The notes: a model not told the origin generated them from the sequence alone. Positions 1 through 8,914 are shown, counted from the first letter of the stretch. The stretch is 41,879 nucleotides of DNA from Saprospiraceae bacterium (GCA_020629965.1 JAHDCG010000037.1:4900-46778), one strand, 5' to 3'. Numbers and translations are program-made.

Positions 1-141
1 GAGTCTCTGATGTTAAAAGTTTGCTGTGCCTGTAATAATTGTAAACTTACAATCAAAAAAAGGCATAAAATTATCGCTTGTAATATGAAAGGTATAGCTG
101 CCGATTTTTTCATAAGCACAAGATACATGCTTTTTAAATAA
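1..141 (+). CDS. possible 3' end of an unrecognised plus-strand gene (partial)
   Basis: Frame 1 is open from the left edge to a TAA at 139-141, giving 46 residues with a Cys-rich stretch (VCCACNNC). No family is recognised. The stretch is AT-rich and could be open by chance. It would converge on the nqr terminator at 167-203. No function is proposed. Confidence 0.2.
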   Translation, partial: ESLMLKVCCACNNCKLTIKKRHKIIACNMKGIAADFFISTRYMLFK

Positions 142-166
142 TCTTCAAATACGATATTAAAAATCA

Positions 167-203
167 AAAAAGCCGCACAGAATTTCTCCTGTACGGCTTT
201 TAA
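167..203 (-). terminator. rho-independent terminator of the nqr operon
   Basis: On the minus strand a 10-bp stem (AGCCGTACAG / CTGTGCGGCT, one G-U pair) is followed by a T tract. It lies just downstream of the nqrF stop codon and fits the end of the nqrABCDEF transcript. Confidence 0.8.
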
Positions 204-217
204 TTTTTTGAAGTGTC

Positions 218-1492
218 TTAACCTCCGAAATCATCGAAAGCAACATTCTCGTCCGGCACTCCCATTTCATCCAGCATTTTCATAACTGCCGCATTCATGA
301 GCGGGGGACCGCAGAGGTAGTACTCGCATTCTTCCGGCTCGGGGTGGTCTTTCAGGTAGTTTTCGTACAAAGCATTGTGAATAAAACCGGTCATACCGTC
401 CCAGTTATCAGACTCCAACGGCTCGGAGAGCGCGATGTGATAAGAGAAATTATCAAAGTCCTTTTCGATGTCGGTAAAATCTTCGGTGTAAAACAACTCG
501 CGCTTAGAGCGACCGCCGTACCAATAGCTGACCTTGCGGTCTTTGGTTTTCAGCGTGTGGAAAAGGTGGAAAATGTGCGAACGCAAAGGCGCCATTCCCG
601 CACCGCCGCCGATGTAAATCATTTCCTTTTTGGTCGGCTTGATGAAGAACTCACCGTAAGGACCGGAAATGGTTACTTTGTCACCGATTTCACGCGTAAA
701 AACGTAGGAAGAACAAACACCCGGATTGACGTCCATCCATTTGTTATTTTTTCTGTCCCACGGCGGCGTAGCGATACGGATGTTGAGCATCACGATGTTA
801 CCTTCCGCAGGGTGGTTGGCCATGGAGTACGCACGGAATTGCTCCTCATCGTTTTTCATGGTCAAATCCCACATGCCGAATTTGTCCCAGTCGGGCTGAA
901 ATTCGTCGGGCTTCTTACCCATACGCGGGTGAGAGGTGATGTCGATTTTTGAAAAATCGCACTCGATAACCGGAACGTCGATTTGTACATAACCGCCGGA
1001 CTCGAAATCCAAGGTCTCGCCTTCGGGCAAACGCACGACAAACTCTTTGATAAAGGTCGCCACGTTGTAGTTGGAAATAACCTCGCATTCCCATTTCTTG
1101 ATACCGAAAATTTCTTCCGGGATGGTGATTTCCATGTCTTCACGGACTTTCACCTGACAAGCCAAACGTTTGTGTTCGGCTGCCTCACGACGGGTTAAGT
1201 GGTTCATTTCGGTCGGCAATACTTCACCGCCGCCTTTCAATACGTGACACTCGCACATTGCACAAGTACCGCCCCCACCGCAAGCGGAAGGCAAAAAGAC
1301 GTTCTTCTCGGATAAAACCGTCAGCAAAGTAGAACCCGGAGAGACCATCATCGGGTTTTCCGTGTCGCCGTTGACGATGATTTTGACTTCACCCTGCGGT
1401 ATCAGTCTCTTACGCGCCGCGATGAGCATATAAGAAAGTGCGATGATGACCACCGTAAAAACCAAAATGGCTAATATTATTGTTCCAATCAT
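218..1492 (-). CDS. nqrF: Na+-translocating NADH:quinone reductase subunit F
   Basis: NqrF is the NADH-oxidising subunit: it takes electrons from NADH onto FAD and passes them through a 2Fe-2S centre into the membrane complex. The 424-residue protein has one N-terminal membrane helix (about 2-25). A ferredoxin domain follows with cysteines C71, C77, C80 and C112 in the typical SACGGGGTCAMC setting. The C-terminal half is a ferredoxin-reductase module with the FAD motif RAYSMAN and the NAD-site glycines YIGGGAGMAPLRS. Length is close to the usual ~410. It is the last gene of the operon, 215 bp after nqrE; that gap holds a dispersed palindrome. The ATG start places the membrane helix correctly. 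Confidence 0.97.
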   Translation of the reverse strand: MIGTIILAILVFTVVIIALSYMLIAARKRLIPQGEVKIIVNGDTENPMMVSPGSTLLTVLSEKNVFLPSACGGGGTCAMCECHVLKGGGEVLPTEMNHLTRREAAEHKRLACQVKVREDMEITIPEEIFGIKKWECEVISNYNVATFIKEFVVRLPEGETLDFESGGYVQIDVPVIECDFSKIDITSHPRMGKKPDEFQPDWDKFGMWDLTMKNDEEQFRAYSMANHPAEGNIVMLNIRIATPPWDRKNNKWMDVNPGVCSSYVFTREIGDKVTISGPYGEFFIKPTKKEMIYIGGGAGMAPLRSHIFHLFHTLKTKDRKVSYWYGGRSKRELFYTEDFTDIEKDFDNFSYHIALSEPLESDNWDGMTGFIHNALYENYLKDHPEPEECEYYLCGPPLMNAAVMKMLDEMGVPDENVAFDDFGG

Positions 1493-1642
1493 ATCGTATA
1501 ATTTTGTCTCTTGAAAAGAGAATACTTTTGTCTGAAATTATGCCTGCATCCATACGACAACAAAAACAGATTTTTGTTTATCGTATCGAAAAATATGACA
1601 TTCCGCTTAATATTTGGGTTAAACCGATTGCTATATACTCGC

Positions 1643-1679
1643 TTACTCAAAAGGTGACTTTGAGTCACCCTGTGAGTAA
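1643..1679. repeat. dispersed palindrome, copy 1 (between nqrE and nqrF)
   Basis: Outer arms TTACTCA/TGAGTAA (1643-1649, 1673-1679) and inner arms GGTGACT/AGTCACC (1653-1659, 1663-1669) form a stem-loop. The core is identical to copy 2 at 21325-21361. Related copies lie at 24108-24162 and 35915-35963. It lies inside the nqr operon. Confidence 0.85.
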
Positions 1680-1707
1680 ACAAAGAGATTAGACTTGTCA
1701 GCCACAC

Positions 1708-2307
1708 TTAATAAGAACCCGGGTCGATACCCATGAGACTCATAAAGGCAATCCCCATCAAGCCGGTCAAAATAAACGCCATACCCAAGCCGCGCAGTGC
1801 GGGCGGTACGTCCGAGTAACGGATTTTTTCGCGGATAGCGGCAATGGCAATAATTGCCAAAAACCAACCGAAACCGCCGCCGAGACCGAAAGAAACCGAC
1901 TCGCCGAAAGTATATTCACGGCTGACCATGAAGAGAGACCCCCCCAAAATCGCGCAGTTTACCGTAATCAGCGGCAAGAAAATACCGAGTGCATTGTACA
2001 ATGCAGGTGATACTTTCTCGACCACCATCTCTACCAACTGTACCATCGAAGCGATAACGGCGATAAAGAGAATGAAGCGCAAAAAGGTTAAATCCGTACC
2101 GAAAATACCGGTGTCTTTCAACAAAAATTCGTTGATGAGCCAGTTAATCGGCATCGTGATACCGAGTACGAAAATGACCGCCATACCCAAACCGAATGCG
2201 GTTTTGACGGACTTAGAGACCGCGAGGTAGGAACACATTCCTAAGAAATAACTCAAAACCAAGTTATCAATGAATGCGGATTTGATGAATATATTGAATA
2301 ATTCCAC
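1708..2307 (-). CDS. nqrE: Na+-translocating NADH:quinone reductase subunit E
   Basis: NqrE is a membrane subunit of Na+-NQR. Together with NqrD it holds an iron centre inside the membrane that carries electrons between NqrF and the flavin of NqrC. The 199-residue protein is almost wholly hydrophobic, with about six helices. The two membrane cysteines known to matter in this family are visible as C25 (FLGMCSYL) and C118 (TVNCAILGG). Length matches the family (~200). It lies between nqrD and nqrF on the same strand with spacers of about 185 and 215 bp, wider than in most nqr operons. Confidence 0.97.
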   Translation of the reverse strand: MELFNIFIKSAFIDNLVLSYFLGMCSYLAVSKSVKTAFGLGMAVIFVLGITMPINWLINEFLLKDTGIFGTDLTFLRFILFIAVIASMVQLVEMVVEKVSPALYNALGIFLPLITVNCAILGGSLFMVSREYTFGESVSFGLGGGFGWFLAIIAIAAIREKIRYSDVPPALRGLGMAFILTGLMGIAFMSLMGIDPGSY

Positions 2308-2492
2308 GGTTGTGAATTTTGCTGTTGATTGTTTAGACAGGATTTGAGGATTTTTTGGATTTTCCTTTTGTCTCTGCCTGTGTTTGGTAATTTAAAACCG
2401 GAATGAAAACCAATTTCAAATTTTGTCAACTCAAGTTTGAGTTATCAGCGCATCCTAAACAGACAAACGCATTAACAATTAAACAAACTTTT

Positions 2493-3212
2493 TTAACTGA
2501 CATCCACCAATTTTTGGTTGTAGCTGCGTTGTACCCAAATCAAAATTCCGATGATAAACATGGCTGCAGCAGGCAGTACCGCGATGTTGTTATTGGAGTA
2601 CCAAGACAACCATTCGGCGTTGGTATTTAACCAGTAATCAACTGCGGGTGAGTCAGGGCCGATAATGTTCATCGCAATCGGCGTACCGGCAAACAAAGTA
2701 CCTTTACCGAACAACTCGCGGAAGAAAGCAACGATAATCAAAATTGCGCCGTAGCCCAAACCGTTACCGATGCCGTCGATGAAAGAACGCCATGGCTTGT
2801 TTGCCATTGCGAAGGCTTCCAAACGCCCCATCACGATACAGTTGGTGATAATCAAACCGATATAAACCGAAAGATTTTTGTAAACCGGGTAGCTAAAGGC
2901 TTTGAGTACCAACTCGACCACCGTTACCAAGGTCGCAATGACGACGAGTTGCACAATCAAACGTACCGATTTCGGGATATTGTTGCGCAATAAAGAGGTG
3001 ATGACGTTTGCAAACGCACACACAAATACCACGGCAATCGAGATAACGATAGACGGGTACAGCAAGGAAGTCACCGCGAGTGCCGAACAAATACCGAGTA
3101 CCTGTACGGTAATCGGGTTGTTGTCATTCAACGGGTCAACGATTAACTTGCGCTCTTTCTTACCGAATAACGGTTCCGCCGCTGTTTTTTTTGTTTCTAA
3201 TGTCTCTGCCAT
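2493..3212 (-). CDS. nqrD: Na+-translocating NADH:quinone reductase subunit D
   Basis: NqrD is the membrane partner of NqrE. The two subunits are pseudo-symmetric and each gives two cysteines to a shared iron centre. C42 (LGICSALAV) and C125 (ITNCIVMGR) are the matching residues here. The protein has 239 residues against about 210 in proteobacteria. The excess is a hydrophilic N-terminal segment of about 30 residues (LETKKTAAEPLFGKKERK) that probably lies in the cytoplasm. The motif ITSLLRNNIPKSVRLIVQL is typical. It is followed by nqrE after 185 bp and preceded by nqrC. Confidence 0.97.
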   Translation of the reverse strand: MAETLETKKTAAEPLFGKKERKLIVDPLNDNNPITVQVLGICSALAVTSLLYPSIVISIAVVFVCAFANVITSLLRNNIPKSVRLIVQLVVIATLVTVVELVLKAFSYPVYKNLSVYIGLIITNCIVMGRLEAFAMANKPWRSFIDGIGNGLGYGAILIIVAFFRELFGKGTLFAGTPIAMNIIGPDSPAVDYWLNTNAEWLSWYSNNNIAVLPAAAMFIIGILIWVQRSYNQKLVDVS

Positions 3213-3309
3213 TATTATTCTGATTACAAATCGAAAAATTCGATTCTATCTTAAATGAAAACGATTAGTTCTTTTTAAATTGATGCAAAGAGAAAGTAAA
3301 GACGGGAAG

Positions 3310-3344
3310 TCTAAAATCTAACGTCTAACATCTAAAGTCTTACT
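3310..3344. repeat. heptamer repeat, TCTAAVR type
   Basis: Five phased 7-bp units (TCTAAAA, TCTAACG, TCTAACA, TCTAAAG, TCTTACT) end two bases before the nqrC stop codon. The same family lies upstream of the genes starting at 16217 and 32989. Confidence 0.8.
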
Positions 3345-3346
3345 GA

Positions 3347-4087
3347 CTACTTCATCCCGAGTTTCCCGTCCGCCTTCAGTTTCTGCAACGTCGGCTCGTA
3401 GTAGCTCATGTACTGCTGAATCATATCGGTTACGCCGTCGGCGGTCACGGTCGCGCCGCTGAGTCCGTCCACTTCGTATTTTTTGTCTTTGGCACCGCCT
3501 TTACGCACGATGACCCCGGTGTATTTTCCGTTGTAATCGCTGAGTACAGATCTGCCCGAAAATTGATTGACCCAGTTTTTATTGTCTTTAATTTCCGCAC
3601 CGAGACCCGGAGTCTCACCCGCGTGGTCAAAAGATACACCGGCTACGGTCGCCACGTCTGACTCCAAGGCCATATTTCCCCAAATCTCATCCCACAGACC
3701 GTTACCGCGCATGGAAATGATGTAAAATTTTTCTCCGCTGTTTTCGTAAACGAACAGAGGAAATTTACGCTCACTCAAATCTTTTTTGCGCTCTTCGTCC
3801 AAGCGAATTTCCAAAGGATTGATGTCACCGATGACTTCGCCCTCGACATCGACGGCTACACTGGATTTCATTTGCTCCTGAAAAATATTCTGTACCTCTT
3901 CATCCGACAAAGCATCGACGGGCGTCGGCAAGTTGTCACCGAGTGCCAAAAGAATAGCACGTTGGTTGAAGATTTTTTCGTTTTCTATCGCCGTTTCGTA
4001 AGTCACACCGCGCAGTCCCGCCAGCAAAGCAGCTACTACCACACACATTATCGCCACAAAAATCAGCGTTTTCGTATTTTCGTTCAT
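3347..4087 (-). CDS. nqrC: Na+-translocating NADH:quinone reductase subunit C
   Basis: NqrC carries a covalently bound FMN on the outer face of the membrane and passes electrons on to NqrB. The start MNENTKTLIFV at 4087 is chosen because it sits just before the single N-terminal membrane helix (about 7-24). The longer frame to 4156 adds a basic stretch unlike the family. The protein is then 246 residues, near the usual ~255. The FMN-threonine motif SGATVTADGV is near residue 212 (the acceptor is the Thr of SGAT). The FMN-binding domain fills the C-terminal half. Flavin attachment needs an ApbE transferase, which is not encoded in this window. Confidence 0.96.
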   Translation of the reverse strand: MNENTKTLIFVAIMCVVVAALLAGLRGVTYETAIENEKIFNQRAILLALGDNLPTPVDALSDEEVQNIFQEQMKSSVAVDVEGEVIGDINPLEIRLDEERKKDLSERKFPLFVYENSGEKFYIISMRGNGLWDEIWGNMALESDVATVAGVSFDHAGETPGLGAEIKDNKNWVNQFSGRSVLSDYNGKYTGVIVRKGGAKDKKYEVDGLSGATVTADGVTDMIQQYMSYYEPTLQKLKADGKLGMK

Positions 4088-4210
4088 TTCTGTATTTTTA
4101 AATGCCCGAAAGCATTTGTTGAGAAATCGAATATTTTGAATTCGAAAAGCATTCAAGGACTTTCCGAGTTATTTTCATTTTTTCCAAGCCACGCACAAAA
4201 GACGCAAGCC

Positions 4211-4245
4211 TGACAACGGTCAACCGACAACCGACAACTAACTAC
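4211..4245. repeat. heptamer repeat, CGACAAC type, at the nqrB stop
   Basis: Units TGACAAC, GGTCAAC, CGACAAC, CGACAAC and TAACTAC run into the nqrB stop codon. The reverse complement of the same family is at 11045-11079. Confidence 0.7.
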
Positions 4246-5516
4246 GCTTTAACCGTCGCCCGCGCACGTTTCATACGACGGCTGATATTTGCATCCAACA
4301 CGTAGTAATCAATCAGCGGCGCAAAGACATTCATGAAAAGGATAGACAGCATCCATCCTTCCGGGTAGGCAGGGTTCAGTACACGGATAATCAAACCGAT
4401 GGCACCGATACCGAAACCGTAAATCCATTTACCCGTCGCAGTCGAAGCCGCAGATACCGGGTCGGTCGCCATAAAGGTAATTGCAAAAAGGAAAGAACCC
4501 ATAATCAGGTGGTTTGCCCAGTGTACTTCCATAAAAGGATTGGCACCCCAAACGTTCAGTAACATCCCCATTATGATACAACCGATAATACCGCTGAAAA
4601 TGATACGGTAATCCGCTACTTTCGTGACAATCAGGAAAATCATACCGAAAATAATGAACGGCTTGGAAGACTCACCGATAGAACCGGGAATAGCACCCCA
4701 AAACATTTGACTCTGCGTGTAAACATTTGTCACGGCGTCCCAACCGCCTTTGGCAGCCAGACCGAGCGGCGTCGCGCCCGTCCATCCGTCGGCAATCATC
4801 GCCCCTTCCCTAAAGGTATTCCAACCGAAGGAACCGAACATCGGATTTATTACATCCGTGATAAACCAACCGTAGTCGGCTGTCGCACCGGCTGTCGCTG
4901 CATTGTCAAAACCGGCTACCCATACCTCGTCACCCGAAATAGTCGTCGGATAAGCAAAAAAGATGAAAACCCGCGCCAAAAGTGCGATATTCAAGACGTT
5001 CATACCCGTACCGCCAAAGGCTTCTTTACCGATAACGACGGCAAAAATGATGGACAAAGCCAAAATCCACAACGGCAAATCGGGCGGCATAATCAACGGA
5101 ATCAATGCTCCCGTCACCAAATACCCTTCCTCTACCGCGTGTCCTTTCTTCCAAGCATAATAAAACTCTACCCCGAGACCAACGACGTGCGCGACAATCC
5201 AAATCGGCAACAATTTTACCAATCCGTAAATCAATTTCACGTCAAAACCTTCCATAAAACCGGTGTGCTGACCCAACGCCACAAAGTGCTGGTGACCGAT
5301 ATTATAAGTGCCGAAAAGGTAGCACAACTGCAATGCAATCACCACATGTACCATCAAACGCTTCAAATCCATACCGTCACGAATCTGTACGCCGCTCGGT
5401 TTGGTTGTTTCGTTAGGTACAAAAGCAAAAGTAAAAAAGGCATCGAACGCCGTGTGCGCCAAAGTGCCGTGTTTCGGCTCAATCTTTTTCAGTGCTTCCG
5501 CTAACTTATTTGCCAT
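4242..5516 (-). CDS. nqrB: Na+-translocating NADH:quinone reductase subunit B
   Basis: NqrB is the largest membrane subunit. It holds a covalent FMN and riboflavin, is involved in Na+ translocation, and belongs to the RnfD/NqrB family. The 424-residue protein has a hydrophilic N-terminal arm (about 1-55) followed by many hydrophobic helices. The FMN attachment motif appears as DGWTGATPLG near residue 245, with the Thr of GAT as acceptor. The conserved FGGTGMNVLNIALLARVF and FATDPVSAASTATGKW segments of the family are both present. It follows nqrA after 94 bp and precedes nqrC. Confidence 0.97.
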   Translation of the reverse strand: MANKLAEALKKIEPKHGTLAHTAFDAFFTFAFVPNETTKPSGVQIRDGMDLKRLMVHVVIALQLCYLFGTYNIGHQHFVALGQHTGFMEGFDVKLIYGLVKLLPIWIVAHVVGLGVEFYYAWKKGHAVEEGYLVTGALIPLIMPPDLPLWILALSIIFAVVIGKEAFGGTGMNVLNIALLARVFIFFAYPTTISGDEVWVAGFDNAATAGATADYGWFITDVINPMFGSFGWNTFREGAMIADGWTGATPLGLAAKGGWDAVTNVYTQSQMFWGAIPGSIGESSKPFIIFGMIFLIVTKVADYRIIFSGIIGCIIMGMLLNVWGANPFMEVHWANHLIMGSFLFAITFMATDPVSAASTATGKWIYGFGIGAIGLIIRVLNPAYPEGWMLSILFMNVFAPLIDYYVLDANISRRMKRARATVKA

Positions 5517-5610
5517 TTCTTTATTTTTAAAAGTCTCTTATAATCTTAAAAGACGATTTGAAATTTGTAACTGTATATAAGGTGTAAACCCGCTAAAGTT
5601 AATCTTTCGT

Positions 5611-7251
5611 TTATCCTTGCTCCCGCATCACTTCCAGTCCTTCACGCAGAATCTGCTGCAAAGGCTGCTTAGAGGTACAGGTAAATTCGCACAGAGCGAC
5701 ATCTTCTTCCACCAATTCGTAGGCACCCAAACCTTCCATGCGCTCGAAGTCATTGACCAAAATCGCTTTGAAAAGTGCCTGCGGATAAATATCCATCGGC
5801 AGTACTTCCTCGTATTCGCCCGTCACCACAAAAGCACGTTTTTCACCGTGGGTATTGGTGGTCGGCTCGAATTTGTAATCGGGATACAAGAAATTCGGGA
5901 AAGTGTTAGAGGTCGTCGGACGCGGCGCAATCGGCAATATCCAACCGAACATTTCGTAGTCGTCGCCTTCTTCCAATACCGTTAACTGGTCGTCGAAGTA
6001 GTTCAAATAACCTTCTTGCGTAGTCGCGTGACCCGACAAAACATCACCGCTGACGAGGCGAATACCTTCGTCGGTAGTCAGGTTGCCTTTGGTCAATTCT
6101 CCGATATTCGCACCGAGTTTGGTGCGCACGTATTTCGGTGCGGCAAATTGCTCGCCCGTTAAAGCCACCATGCGTGTTTGGTCGAATTGACCGGTGAGGA
6201 ATAAATTACCCAAAGTAATCACCTCCTGCACACCCAAAGTCCACACTTTATCGGCGGGTGCCATCGGGCGAATGTGGTGAATTTGTACACCGACGTTGCC
6301 CGCCGGGTGTTTGCCGTAGAAGTAGTGCTTTTCGACGCCGACCGCATCGGTAAAGGCGCGTGCGGGTGCTTCCGCCGCTTTGGCATTCAGACCGAGATAG
6401 ATTTTACCCGGAGTCAGTTTTGCCAGAGCATCCAGACCGCGCTGAAATGCCTGCTCGTTGCCGCGCACGACGTAGTTGTTGTCCGGTGCATTCGGCGCAG
6501 AGTCAAAAGTAGAAATAAAAATATCGCGCGGTACGTCTTCGTGACTCGGTGTCACATTAAAAGGACGCTGACGAATCAATGTCCACGCGCCGCTTTCCAG
6601 CAAAAATTGCACAACGTCTTCGCGGCTTGCCGTCAGCAGGTCGGGCGTGTCGAAGTTACGGTACTTTTGTTCTTTATCCGCCAAAATGACGATGCTCGCA
6701 ATCGAGCGTTTTTCGCCGCGATTGATTTCAATGACCTCGCCGCTGACGGGAGAAGTGTGCTTAATTTCGGGACGTTTTTTATCGAAGAAGAGTTCGTCGC
6801 CCGCCGCTACGGTGTCACCGACTTCGACGATGACTTTAGGAATGGGAGACATGCCGAGAAAATTCTGCGGCTGTACGGCAAAGCGGGAAACACCGCCTTC
6901 CTGCGTGGTTTCTTCCGCGCCGCCGACCAACAAAATATCGTGACCGGCTTTGAGGTGATGTACTTTTTGCCCTTTGGCGTAAGCGGCCGTTTTCGGCTTT
7001 CTGATTTCGTTCCAATTCGGAAAAATAGAAGTATTCGCGCCCGTTTGGTCGGCACCGGTTTCTTTGGCTTCGACCGAAAGCAGGCTGTCACCTACCGACA
7101 AAACCAAGCCCAAAATAATCAGCACGACGACCCCGATAACGGTGTACATCAAGATATTGCTGCCGCTTTGCCCGGCACCCTGCGCAAATGCTCCCTGTGC
7201 GAAAGTCATTAAACTCAGTAAAATCGTAAACTTGTAAACTCCGTTTTTCAT
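5611..7251 (-). CDS. nqrA: Na+-translocating NADH:quinone reductase subunit A with N-terminal membrane anchor
   Basis: NqrA is normally a soluble cytoplasmic-side subunit of about 445 residues with a role near the quinone site. Here it is 546 residues. The normal start aligns near residue 97 (KVHHLKAGHDILLVGGAEE). The extra N-terminus reads as a signal peptide (about 1-24, ending AFAQ), a short linker, one membrane helix (about 34-56, ILMYTVIGVVVLIILGLVL) and a hydrophilic spacer. The NqrA core is intact, with VSRFAVQPQNFLGMSPIPKV, a biotinyl-like segment TSPVSGEVIEINRGEKRS and a full C-terminus. It is the first gene of the operon. A TACCTTTG box at 7408-7415 is the best promoter candidate. 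Confidence 0.95.
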   Translation of the reverse strand: MKNGVYKFTILLSLMTFAQGAFAQGAGQSGSNILMYTVIGVVVLIILGLVLSVGDSLLSVEAKETGADQTGANTSIFPNWNEIRKPKTAAYAKGQKVHHLKAGHDILLVGGAEETTQEGGVSRFAVQPQNFLGMSPIPKVIVEVGDTVAAGDELFFDKKRPEIKHTSPVSGEVIEINRGEKRSIASIVILADKEQKYRNFDTPDLLTASREDVVQFLLESGAWTLIRQRPFNVTPSHEDVPRDIFISTFDSAPNAPDNNYVVRGNEQAFQRGLDALAKLTPGKIYLGLNAKAAEAPARAFTDAVGVEKHYFYGKHPAGNVGVQIHHIRPMAPADKVWTLGVQEVITLGNLFLTGQFDQTRMVALTGEQFAAPKYVRTKLGANIGELTKGNLTTDEGIRLVSGDVLSGHATTQEGYLNYFDDQLTVLEEGDDYEMFGWILPIAPRPTTSNTFPNFLYPDYKFEPTTNTHGEKRAFVVTGEYEEVLPMDIYPQALFKAILVNDFERMEGLGAYELVEEDVALCEFTCTSKQPLQQILREGLEVMREQG

Positions 7252-7407
7252 TTATGCAAATTGTATGTGAAGGAGCAAATTAAAACAAGATTTCGGAATG
7301 AAAGTTTGCCCGTTTTGCGTTCCCTAAACAACTGATTGTCAATCTTTAACCAAAGCATTTATTTCAACATTGAAGGCTTTTTCAGAGACAGACACCAAAA
7401 ATTTGCG

Positions 7408-7415
7408 CAAAGGTA
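7408..7415 (-). promoter_or_regulatory. candidate Bacteroidota -7 box for the nqr operon
   Basis: On the minus strand TACCTTTG matches the Bacteroidota consensus TAnnTTTG, about 155 bp before nqrA. No clear TTTG -33 element is seen at the right distance, so this is tentative. Confidence 0.35.
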
Positions 7416-7678
7416 TGAAAAGACTAACATTTTTCTCCTTTCTCACACCTATAATCGCATTCAAAGAGACATTTTTTTTCCGTGTTGCTCGACTTTTTCT
7501 AAAAAAATCAAGCGATAAGTAAAAGAAAATCAGACCGTTAGAGTTCACCGAATATTATTCTTTCATCTTATTTAGATTCAATTTAGATAAGGTGAAAATA
7601 TGAAAAATTCGCGCCTATCCGGTTCCTGTGTCATTTTTTGCGTGACCGCGAATTTTCGCAAATCTAAACTTTCGTTTT

Positions 7679-7895
7679 TTTGTTTAACTTTAGGGCTTCA
7701 AAAACAGATACTCTACGCATTTGACAGGATTTTTTTCCGTTTAAGAAACATAAAAAATAGTTCCGTAGCTACACGAAGCGTGGGGTTCAGGGGACCCACG
7801 GTGAAGTCAGCAACGATTTTTTAAATTCCTTAAACGAAAAATCCTTTCTGTCAAGCCACGCAGATTATCCGTTCCTGAAGCCCTACACAAACAAA
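7679..7895 (-). repeat. long imperfect inverted repeat (MITE-like or structured RNA), element 1
   Basis: The arms 7692-7745 and 7829-7884 are about 55 bp each. They share AGGGCTTCA, TTGACAG, GGATTTTT and CGTTTAAG in order, with outer TTTGTTT/AAACAAA extensions. The 83-bp centre holds a second hairpin, CGTGGG/CCCACG (7779-7784, 7795-7800), and on the minus strand a GTAGCTACGG motif also found in element 2 at 36.1 kb. Most arm differences are A/G or C/T changes that become G-U pairs in a minus-strand RNA. No protein-coding ORF is credible in it. Confidence 0.75.
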
Positions 7896-7913
7896 TTTAA
7901 AAAAAATCAATCC

Positions 7914-7935
7914 GAAAGCTGTAAAAAAGGCTTTC
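7914..7935 (+). other. small leader hairpin before the prohibitin gene
   Basis: GAAAGC and GCTTTC pair around a 10-nt A-rich loop, 19 bp upstream of the ATG at 7954. It could affect translation or be incidental. Confidence 0.3.
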
Positions 7936-7953
7936 ACATAAACATACTCAAGC

Positions 7954-8772
7954 ATGAATCAAAGTAAGTTAATCTCGACCGGTGTGGTCATTTTTATCGG
8001 TCTCATCATTCTTTTGACCGTCAGCAATTCCACCTTTTTAACCATCGACGCCGGCGAGCGCGGGGTTCTTTTCAAGCGTTTCAGCGGCGGTTTGGATAAG
8101 GAAAATATTTACGCCCCCGGCTTTCACGTCGTGGCACCGTGGAACAGCATGTATGTGTACGATGTGCGCGAAAAGCAAATCGAAGAGGAAATGAAAGTGC
8201 TGTCTTCCAACGGTCTGAATATCTCGGTCGATGTGACGGTACGGGTGGCTCCGGCTCCCGAAAAAATCGGTTATTTGCACGAGCAATTCGGTAAAAACTA
8301 CGTGAGCAGTCTCGTCACGCCCGAGGTGCGCTCAGCGGTGCGCGAAGTCGTCGGTCGCTACGAGCCGGAAGAACTGTACTCGACCAAGCGCGGCGAGGTG
8401 CAGGTCGGCATTCAGGAAAATTTGGCGGCGGCATTGTCCAAAAATTATATTCAACTCCGTGCCTCGCTCATCCGTGACATCGAGCTGCCGGATGCCGTGG
8501 CAAATGCGATTGAAGAGAAGTTGGAAGCACAGCAAGCCTCGTTAAAATACGAATACATTCTGAACCAAGAGCGTCAGGAAGCCCAACGTAAAATTATCGA
8601 AGCGGAAGCCAAAGCGGAGTCAAACCGCATCCTCAGCGCATCGCTTTCCGATAATATTTTGCGCGATAAAGGTATCGAAGCGACTTTGGAATTGTCAAAA
8701 TCGCCAAACTCTAAGGTGATTGTAGTCGGCGGCGGTGACGAAGGTTTGCCGTTAATTCTCGGCGGACAGTAA
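7954..8772 (+). CDS. prohibitin-like SPFH domain membrane protein
   Basis: This is a prohibitin/HflC-type SPFH protein, a class that forms membrane-anchored ring assemblies, often around proteases such as FtsH. The 272-residue protein has one N-terminal membrane helix (about 9-27, VVIFIGLIILLTVSNS). The SPFH/PHB domain follows (about 30-210, with DAGERGVLFKRFSGG and VRSAVREVVGRYEPEELYS). The C-terminal region (about 180-235) is charged and helical, with QAQRKIIEAEAKAES-type heptads fitting the coiled coil of the family. No protease gene is adjacent, so its partner cannot be read from context. It stands alone between two repeat-rich spacers. Confidence 0.92.
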   Translation: MNQSKLISTGVVIFIGLIILLTVSNSTFLTIDAGERGVLFKRFSGGLDKENIYAPGFHVVAPWNSMYVYDVREKQIEEEMKVLSSNGLNISVDVTVRVAPAPEKIGYLHEQFGKNYVSSLVTPEVRSAVREVVGRYEPEELYSTKRGEVQVGIQENLAAALSKNYIQLRASLIRDIELPDAVANAIEEKLEAQQASLKYEYILNQERQEAQRKIIEAEAKAESNRILSASLSDNILRDKGIEATLELSKSPNSKVIVVGGGDEGLPLILGGQ

Positions 8773-8776
8773 GGCT

Positions 8777-8811
8777 GGTTGGTGGGTGATGGTTGGTAGT
8801 TGGTGGACGGT
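8777..8811. repeat. heptamer repeat, GGTTGGT type
   Basis: Five 7-bp units (GGTTGGT, GGGTGAT, GGTTGGT, AGTTGGT, GGACGGT) begin 4 bp after the prohibitin stop codon. Confidence 0.7.
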
Positions 8812-8914
8812 TTTCGCAGATTTTCAAGTTTCCCTTATTGATATAACTTTCTTGGTTTTCTTTTGAAATTTTGTGCATCGATTTATCTTAACTGCCGCGA
8901 TTTTTCGAGCCGTG

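Noticed and set aside
1480-1707. Short frames on both strands between nqrE and nqrF
   Set aside because: Their peptides (VTLSHPVS-type) are translations of the dispersed palindrome; the same peptide appears at 21.3 kb for the same reason.
7336-7824. Small open frames in the nqrA-prohibitin spacer
   Set aside because: They run through T-rich sequence and the inverted repeat, overlap on both strands, and lack any family resemblance.
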